From Syntrophomonadaceae bacterium (GTDB taxonomy: Bacteria; Bacillota; Dethiobacteria; DTU022), in NCBI GenBank assembly GCA_003566935.1, contig PXBM01000268.1:1-9802 (forward strand): 9,802 nt of DNA, read 5' to 3'. Below the pieces are notes generated by a model. The model was not told where the DNA came from. It worked only from the letters and a program-made list of their open reading frames with translations, and did not search any database. The translations under genes and the position numbers were made by a program. Below, one piece after another: positions 6,102-9,802 of this stretch. Every line of letters begins with the position of its first letter. Within the stretch, counting starts at the first letter, position 1.

Positions 6102-7634
6102 TTGAGAAAACTGCTCAACAGTCAACCTGAAAACGATCAGGCCGCGGCAGGCAGAATACCACTGGTCCGGGCCCGGAACCTCGGTGTTTATTACGAGGGC
6201 AGCAGGGATAGGCGGGACGACTTCAAGTCACACATCCACAACATCGTGAAAGGCGAACACAAAAGTGACGGCATCTGGGCCTTGAACGACGTATCTTTTA
6301 CTGCATACCCAGGTGATGTGCTGGGAGTAATCGGATCCAACGGGGCAGGTAAAACCACATTATGCCGGTTAATCGCCGGCCTGCTCAGGCCGAACAGGGG
6401 TACTATGGAAGTTAAAGGCAGCGTATCGGCGCTGCTATCGCTGGGGACCGGTTTTGACAAAGAACTGACCGGCAATGAAAACATCTATTTAAACGGGATG
6501 ATGCTCGGCTTTTCGAAGCAAAAGGTCAGAGAAATGCTTCCACTGATCCAGGAATTTTCCGGGCTCGGCCCTTTTTTGGACCGCCCTCTCAAGCATTACT
6601 CCAGCGGGATGAAAGCCCGGCTTGGCTTTAGCATTGCCTCGGTGATCGATGCTGAAATACTGGTTATTGATGAAGTGCTTGCCCGGGGCGACATGGAATT
6701 TAAGGAGCGGGCTGTGAAGAGAGTGTGGGAACTTGTCAGCGGGGCAAAAATGGTCCTGGTGGTAACCCATGAAACCGATTTTGTCGAAGAAAATTGCAAC
6801 CAGGCAATTTGGCTTGAAAAGGGGGAGATCAAAGCGTCAGGGCAGGCCGGCGAGGTAGTTAAGGCGTATGAAGAATTCGCTGCCGGGGCTGCCGGCCCTA
6901 AAAGAAAGAAGAAACTGTCCGCGTTGAAAAGCACCAATGCGGGCGCCGGCAAGCAAAAAGCAATCGAGGCCAAAAATATCGGGATCAAATTTAAGTTTGA
7001 AGGTCGTCCTTTCTGGGCCCTAAAAGATTTGAATTTCAGCATTTATGACAGGGAGATCATCGGTATCATTGGACCGAACGGAGCCGGCAAATCTACCCTT
7101 TGCCGCACCTTGTGCGGCATCTACCGCCAAGACACCGGTGAGCTTAATATTAACGGGACTATCGCCGCCCTGCTCAGCTTCGGGACAGGGTTTAACCCCC
7201 AGCTTTCGGGCCACGACAACATTTATCTTAATGGTATGATGCTCGGTATACCAAAGCGGCTGATCAGGGAAGTTGAAGGCAAAATTGTCGAGTTTTCCGA
7301 GCTCGATGATTATATCGACATGCCGGTTAAACACTACTCCAAGGGAATGCGGTCGCGCCTGGGTTTCAGTATCGCCTCCATGCTTCAGCCCGATATCTTC
7401 ATTATCGATGAGGCGCTCTCGGCGGGGGACATCGCTTTCCAGGAAAAAGCGGCTAACCGGATGCAGGATATGCTCGAAGAGGCTAAAGCGGTGCTCATTG
7501 TGACCCACAGCATGAAAATAGTGAAGAAAATCTGCACGCGCGCCCTGCTCATAAATAAGGGCAGCCTGGTCTATGATGGAGACCCGAAAGAAGCGGTTAA
7601 ACTGTACAAAAAAATGGTCAGGGATATGAAATAA
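6102..7634 (+). CDS. ABC transporter ATP-binding protein with two tandem nucleotide-binding domains (TagH/Wzt type)
   Basis: Cytoplasmic motor for the preceding permease, 510 residues. NBD1: Walker A GSNGAGKTT (78-86), signature YSSGMKARLG (166-175), Walker B ILVIDEVLARGD (186-197), switch His 223. NBD2: Walker A GPNGAGKST (324-332), signature YSKGMRSRLG (from 412), Walker B IIDEALSAGD (434-443), switch His 469. Both halves keep the catalytic Glu and share the LLSxGTGF...GNENIYLNGMMLG-type segment of polysaccharide exporters, joined by a basic Ala/Lys-rich linker (about 255-290). Family members usually have one NBD and dimerise; here the pair is one chain. Neither half has the extra C-terminal carbohydrate-binding domain of Wzt. 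Start is TTG 6102: the frame has a stop at 6084-6086 and no ATG or GTG after it, with GAGGCGGTG just upstream. Confidence 0.93.
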   Translation: MRKLLNSQPENDQAAAGRIPLVRARNLGVYYEGSRDRRDDFKSHIHNIVKGEHKSDGIWALNDVSFTAYPGDVLGVIGSNGAGKTTLCRLIAGLLRPNRGTMEVKGSVSALLSLGTGFDKELTGNENIYLNGMMLGFSKQKVREMLPLIQEFSGLGPFLDRPLKHYSSGMKARLGFSIASVIDAEILVIDEVLARGDMEFKERAVKRVWELVSGAKMVLVVTHETDFVEENCNQAIWLEKGEIKASGQAGEVVKAYEEFAAGAAGPKRKKKLSALKSTNAGAGKQKAIEAKNIGIKFKFEGRPFWALKDLNFSIYDREIIGIIGPNGAGKSTLCRTLCGIYRQDTGELNINGTIAALLSFGTGFNPQLSGHDNIYLNGMMLGIPKRLIREVEGKIVEFSELDDYIDMPVKHYSKGMRSRLGFSIASMLQPDIFIIDEALSAGDIAFQEKAANRMQDMLEEAKAVLIVTHSMKIVKKICTRALLINKGSLVYDGDPKEAVKLYKKMVRDMK

Positions 7635-7773
7635 TAACCGGCGCCTGCTCTTCTGCCCATTCACCTTCAATGGCTTTAAATATCAATTTCCATAAAAAGC
7701 AAAGCCTCCTTACGGATAATGGTATAATTAATTCAGGGGTGACATTTTTAAATTTGATGGGTATGACGAGATA

Positions 7774-7801
7774 TTGTTTAATTCGATATTTTAATTATGA
7801 T
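7774..7801 (+). promoter_or_regulatory. possible promoter of the DUF2937-like gene
   Basis: TTGTTT (7774-7779), 16 nt, TATGAT (7796-7801), leaving a leader of about 70 nt. The rest of 7635-7881 holds no gene and no clear terminator for the ATPase gene. TATAAT boxes at 7723 and 7861 lack a -35, and the latter lies too close to the ribosome site to be used. Confidence 0.33.
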
Positions 7802-7845
7802 ATAAGATACTGTAGTTCAACCGGCCCCAGGTAAATAATTAATAG

Positions 7846-7860
7846 CAGGCACCTTGCCTG
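7846..7860 (+). repeat. 6-bp inverted repeat just upstream of the DUF2937-like gene's ribosome site
   Basis: CAGGCA (7846-7851) and TGCCTG (7855-7860) surround a 3-nt loop, 9 nt before GGAGG. It could form a tight leader hairpin or be an operator. It is followed by TATAATT rather than a T-run, so it is not a standard terminator. Confidence 0.3.
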
Positions 7861-7881
7861 TATAATTATGGAGGAAATAAA

Positions 7882-8448
7882 ATGTTTAAGCTTCTGCGCC
7901 ATCCTATTAAATTCCTGGATGGAATCGCCGACCGCGTTTTTACAGTGCTCGGAGCGGTATCGCTATCTCAGTTTCCTCAGTTTTACGGCCAGTATATGCA
8001 GCGCCTGGGCGGGCATCTCGATGAAGCCAGGCGGGCCCTCGAGCAGTATACCCAGGCGGCCCAAAGCTTAAATATGTCTCTTGAGGAGTACAAAACCGAA
8101 CACCTGGAGTCGGAAAGCGAAGTTTTTGCCTCTACCGGTGAGGTCATCCGGGACCTGGTGAACAGGGTGGAAACCCTGGAACAGTCTTACCACGCATTGC
8201 AGGACGCCACAATTTATAACCGCTGGTTTGTTTTCATGAGAGAAGTTGACTGGTCAATCGCGACGGGAGCCTGGGAGAATTTTATGCCGGGGGTTCCGAC
8301 CACAGTGGAAGGCCTGACCTATGCTGTAGCCGGTTTGCTTTTCGGATGGGGATTGTATGTCCTTTGTAAAACCGCAGTTGCCATCCCGGTAAAAGCAGTA
8401 AACGCAAAAAGAAAGAAAGTTAACGACCCCCCGGAGCGGGAGGTGTAG
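7882..8448 (+). CDS. small membrane protein, DUF2937-like
   Basis: Protein of 188 residues with unknown function. A hydrophobic stretch near the N-terminus (about 15-35) leads into QFYGQYMQRLGGHLDEAR, then a long helical, charged region (about 45-110, probably coiled coil, with VETLEQSYHALQ) and a C-terminal hydrophobic helix (about 145-170, YAVAGLLFGWGLYVL) followed by a short basic tail. This layout and the QxxQRLGGxLDEAR motif recall DUF2937 proteins; the match is from memory. GGAGG at 7870-7874 gives a strong ribosome site 7 nt before ATG. It stands alone between the exporter and the Tat genes, with its own upstream region of about 250 bases, and nothing in the context fixes its role. Confidence 0.82.
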   Translation: MFKLLRHPIKFLDGIADRVFTVLGAVSLSQFPQFYGQYMQRLGGHLDEARRALEQYTQAAQSLNMSLEEYKTEHLESESEVFASTGEVIRDLVNRVETLEQSYHALQDATIYNRWFVFMREVDWSIATGAWENFMPGVPTTVEGLTYAVAGLLFGWGLYVLCKTAVAIPVKAVNAKRKKVNDPPEREV

Positions 8449-8503
8449 TATAACAAGAGGCAGGGCTAAAAAGGCATTGCCTGAGCCGGGAGAAACTACT
8501 TGC

Positions 8504-8528
8504 AGTCTAAAAACCACCTTCTTAGACT
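8504..8528. repeat. 7-bp inverted repeat downstream of the DUF2937-like gene
   Basis: AGTCTAA (8504-8510) and TTAGACT (8522-8528) are perfect inverted copies with an 11-nt loop, about 55 nt after the stop codon. The T-run needed for an intrinsic terminator is missing, so its role is open. The surrounding 8449-8539 shows no gene. Confidence 0.3.
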
Positions 8529-8539
8529 CGGTTGTATAA

Positions 8540-8947
8540 TACGGAAGTAGCCTGGTTAATCAGGGGTCTGTAATATTTGTGTTAATTCCACTCGATTTTT
8601 CGTATTTATATTGCCTGGTATAGAGCCAAAAAATATTAGGCTACTTGTCCGGAGCCTCTTTTGGTTATACCCTTGAAAGGGAAAGTATCAAAACAACGTT
8701 AAAAGGATCTTTGGGCAAGCAGTTGTTAAAGATTATTAGCATTGTTATTGTTTTGTTTGGTATTTTTGTCTGTCTGGGCAGAGTGCTTCCTTCAGCAGTG
8801 ACAGTTCTCGGATTTATTCGTTAGTTTTTAGGTGGGCTCTGGGCAACTTTAATTGCGCTAATAGTTTTTAGCAGGCTCGGCCTTTTCGGGAGGAATGATG
8901 AAAAAATTATTGCACGCTGTCGCTTTTATGTCCGATATAAGCTATAA
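8540..8947 (+). pseudogene. decayed C-terminal remnant of a PAP2-type membrane phosphatase
   Basis: No intact gene lies between 8449 and 9000, but translating 8624-8947 in one frame gives a membrane-protein tail: LGYLSGASFGYTLERESIK, then a hydrophobic helix (KIISIVIVLFGIFVCLG), then VLGFIR, a TAG at 8822-8824, and FLGGLWATLIALIVFSRLGL to a TAA at 8945. This is the layout of the C-terminus of Firmicute PAP2 phosphatases, in which a Tyr or similar residue would occupy the TAG position (FLRYxLLGLW). Upstream, a second frame reads FRIYIA at 8598-8615, resembling the SRxYLGVH block of PAP2, and must shift frame to join LGYLSG; the first frame also has a TAG at 8621. The N-terminal two thirds, including the active-site KxxxxxxRP and PSGH blocks, are absent. 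Family call is from memory. Confidence 0.6.
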
Positions 8948-8948
8948 T
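8943..8948 (+). promoter_or_regulatory. possible -10 box for tatA copy 1
   Basis: TATAAT overlaps the stop codon of the phosphatase remnant, 52 nt before the tatA ATG. The -35 position holds no good match, so this is supported by the -10 box and position only. Confidence 0.35.
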
Positions 8949-9000
8949 GGTATTCGGTTATAGATGGTGAGGTCATGTTTCTCGACGAGGAGGATTCAGC

Positions 9001-9213
9001 ATGTTCGGAAGAATAGGACCAATGGAGATAATCCTGGTTTTAGCAGTAGCCTTAATAATATTTGGGCCGGCAAAACTGCCTGAACTTGGCCGCTCTATCG
9101 GCAATGGCTTGAAGGAGTTCCGGAAAGCAACTAAGGATTTAAAGGATAGTATCACTTTTGATGCCAAGGACAGTATCAATCTTGATGATAACGGATCTGA
9201 CAAAAATGAGTAA
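9001..9213 (+). CDS. tatA: twin-arginine translocase subunit TatA (copy 1)
   Basis: Pore-forming component of the Tat system, which moves folded proteins with RR signal peptides across the cytoplasmic membrane. The 70 residues show MFGRIGPMEIILV with the short N-terminal membrane helix (about 7-22, polar Glu 9), the FGPAKLPELGRSIG hinge (about 22-35) and an amphipathic helix GLKEFRKATKDLKD, ending in an acidic tail. Length is normal for a Gram-positive TatA. GAGGAGG at 8987-8993 lies 7 nt before ATG. A second tatA and tatC follow in the same direction. Such minimal TatA/TatC systems in Firmicutes usually lack a separate TatB. Confidence 0.95.
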   Translation: MFGRIGPMEIILVLAVALIIFGPAKLPELGRSIGNGLKEFRKATKDLKDSITFDAKDSINLDDNGSDKNE

Positions 9214-9290
9214 TTAAGCAATCTAAGCCTGCCGTTGGACCTGCTTGTTAAAAATTGCGGTAGAAGATTTTTGGCTGACTGCTGAAGCAG

Positions 9291-9318
9291 TTACTTAAAA
9301 TTGATTATGTGCTACAAT
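9291..9318 (+). promoter_or_regulatory. possible extended -10 promoter for tatA copy 2
   Basis: TGCTACAAT (9310-9318) is an extended -10 element; TTACTT at 9291-9296 is a weak -35 at 16-nt spacing. The start would be about 40 nt before the tatA2 ATG, so this copy and tatC could be expressed apart from copy 1. A 6-bp inverted repeat ACTGCT/AGCAGT (9278-9291) abuts it. Confidence 0.42.
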
Positions 9319-9365
9319 TAGTGAGAAAAAATATATTTTGATTCTCTATCCGAGGAGGATTTACC

Positions 9366-9554
9366 ATGTTTGGAAGAATTGGTCCGACAGAGATAATTCT
9401 TATATTAGCTTTAATTTTGTTGATCTTTGGTGCGAAAAGGCTGCCTGAACTGGCCAAGGCCATTGGAAAAAGTGTAGTTGAACTTAAAGATGGTCTAAAA
9501 GGTGATTCCGGTTCAGACGAATCAGCCACTTCTAATTCTGATCCCAAAGAGTAA
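9366..9554 (+). CDS. tatA: twin-arginine translocase subunit TatA (copy 2)
   Basis: Second TatA-type protein, 62 residues: MFGRIGPTEIILI, one membrane helix, then FGAKRLPELAKAIGKSV and an acidic, Ser-rich tail. It differs from copy 1 in lacking the Pro of FGPAKLPEL and in a shorter amphipathic region, so it may be a specialised partner (TatB-like or with other substrates), which is a guess. GAGGAGG at 9352-9358 is again 7 nt before the ATG, and the first codons are almost the same at the DNA level, pointing to tandem duplication. It lies 152 bases after copy 1 and 84 bases before tatC. Confidence 0.94.
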   Translation: MFGRIGPTEIILILALILLIFGAKRLPELAKAIGKSVVELKDGLKGDSGSDESATSNSDPKE

Positions 9555-9638
9555 AGCTGCTATTCTCGAACCAGGTATTTTCTACCCATTGGTAACCCTA
9601 CAAATGAACGAGGGAATACCGGGAGGTATTCAGCCAGG

Positions 9639-9802
9639 GTGAGCAAAAATATTGAAGGTACTATGCCCATACTTGAGCATCTCGCAGAGTTGCGAACGCG
9701 TCTGCTAATATCAGCAGGCGCTTTGCTTGTTGCTGTCATTTTTTGTTTCGCAAACATCGAATTCATCAGGGGTATACTGACTCAACCTCTTGATCAGGTT
9801 CA
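9639..9802 (+). CDS. tatC: twin-arginine translocase subunit TatC, partial (3' end outside window)
   Basis: TatC is the polytopic membrane receptor for RR signal peptides. The visible part reads MPILEHLAELRTRLLISAGA, the conserved cytoplasmic N-terminus (xxHLxELRxRL), followed by the first membrane helix (about LLVAVIFCFANIEFI) and the start of the first periplasmic loop with QPLDQV. The start is uncertain: GTG at 9639 gives VSKNIEGTMPILEHL and has GGGAGG 12 nt upstream; ATG at 9663 is internal to this and has GAAGG only 4 nt away. GTG is preferred because TatC proteins often have a few residues before the conserved helix. The frame stays open back to the tatA2 stop, but no start codon of normal type lies there. 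Confidence 0.92.
   Translation, partial: MSKNIEGTMPILEHLAELRTRLLISAGALLVAVIFCFANIEFIRGILTQPLDQV

Noticed and set aside
6596..7042. Open frame of 148 codons antisense to the ATPase, spanning the linker
   Set aside because: The sense strand has full NBD motifs on both sides; the antisense product has no recognisable features.
7020..7670. Open frame of 216 codons antisense to the ABC ATPase
   Set aside because: It lies wholly opposite a clear two-domain ATPase, shows no family motif and has no fitting ribosome site.
7672..7706. GGCTTT...AAAGCC as terminator of the exporter operon
   Set aside because: The loop is over 20 nt, the stem is 6 bp and no T-run follows.
8459..8490. Possible terminator after the DUF2937-like gene (AGGCA/TGCCT and GGCT/AGCC pairs)
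   Set aside because: Stems are short, compete with each other and lack a following T-run.
8822..8824. TAG in the phosphatase remnant as possible recoding (pyrrolysine or readthrough)
   Set aside because: The same remnant has a second TAG at 8621, an apparent frameshift and no N-terminal part, which fits decay better than recoding.
9555..9638. Upstream extension of tatC, open in frame back to the tatA2 stop
   Set aside because: No normal start codon is present and the translated stretch does not resemble a TatC N-terminus; the frame is probably open by chance.
1..9802. CRISPR array, insertion sequence, tRNA or integrase
   Set aside because: No spaced direct repeats, transposase motifs, tRNA-like fold or recombinase was seen on either strand.

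Overview
The window looks like a chromosomal stretch from a Gram-positive Firmicute, probably a clostridial or Peptococcaceae-like anaerobe. The grounds are strong GGAGG-type ribosome binding sites, several near-perfect TATAAT boxes, non-ATG starts (TTG, GTG, probably ATT), roughly balanced base composition, and protein types typical of that group. The taxon is an inference; there is no rRNA or other marker here.

Left part, minus strand (1-4977): a phosphonate pathway next to a set of LicD-type transferases. In transcription order (right to left) it holds three tandem licD-family genes (4977-2751), a short gap with a possible promoter, PEP mutase fused to an N-terminal cytidylyltransferase domain (2634-1333), phosphonopyruvate decarboxylase (1331-195, apparently starting at a rare ATT codon), and the first 59 codons of a MobA-fold nucleotidyltransferase (179-1) cut by the window edge. 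PEP would become phosphonopyruvate, then phosphonoacetaldehyde. A transaminase not seen here would make 2-aminoethylphosphonate, the nucleotidyltransferase would activate it as the CMP ester, and the LicD proteins would transfer it to a surface glycan.

Middle part, plus strand (5290-7634), divergent from the licD genes across a roughly 310-base AT-rich region with promoters facing both ways: a TagG/Wzm-type ABC-2 permease and a TagH/Wzt-type ATPase that is unusually a tandem fusion of two complete nucleotide-binding domains. This is a polysaccharide or teichoic-acid-like exporter, so the cassette as a whole reads as synthesis, export and phosphonate decoration of a cell-surface polymer. No glycosyltransferases lie in the window.

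Right part, plus strand (7882-9802): a stand-alone small membrane protein resembling DUF2937, then about 550 bases without an intact gene that contain a decayed C-terminal fragment of a PAP2-type membrane phosphatase, then the twin-arginine translocation genes: two tatA copies with near-identical start regions and the 5' end of tatC, cut by the window edge.
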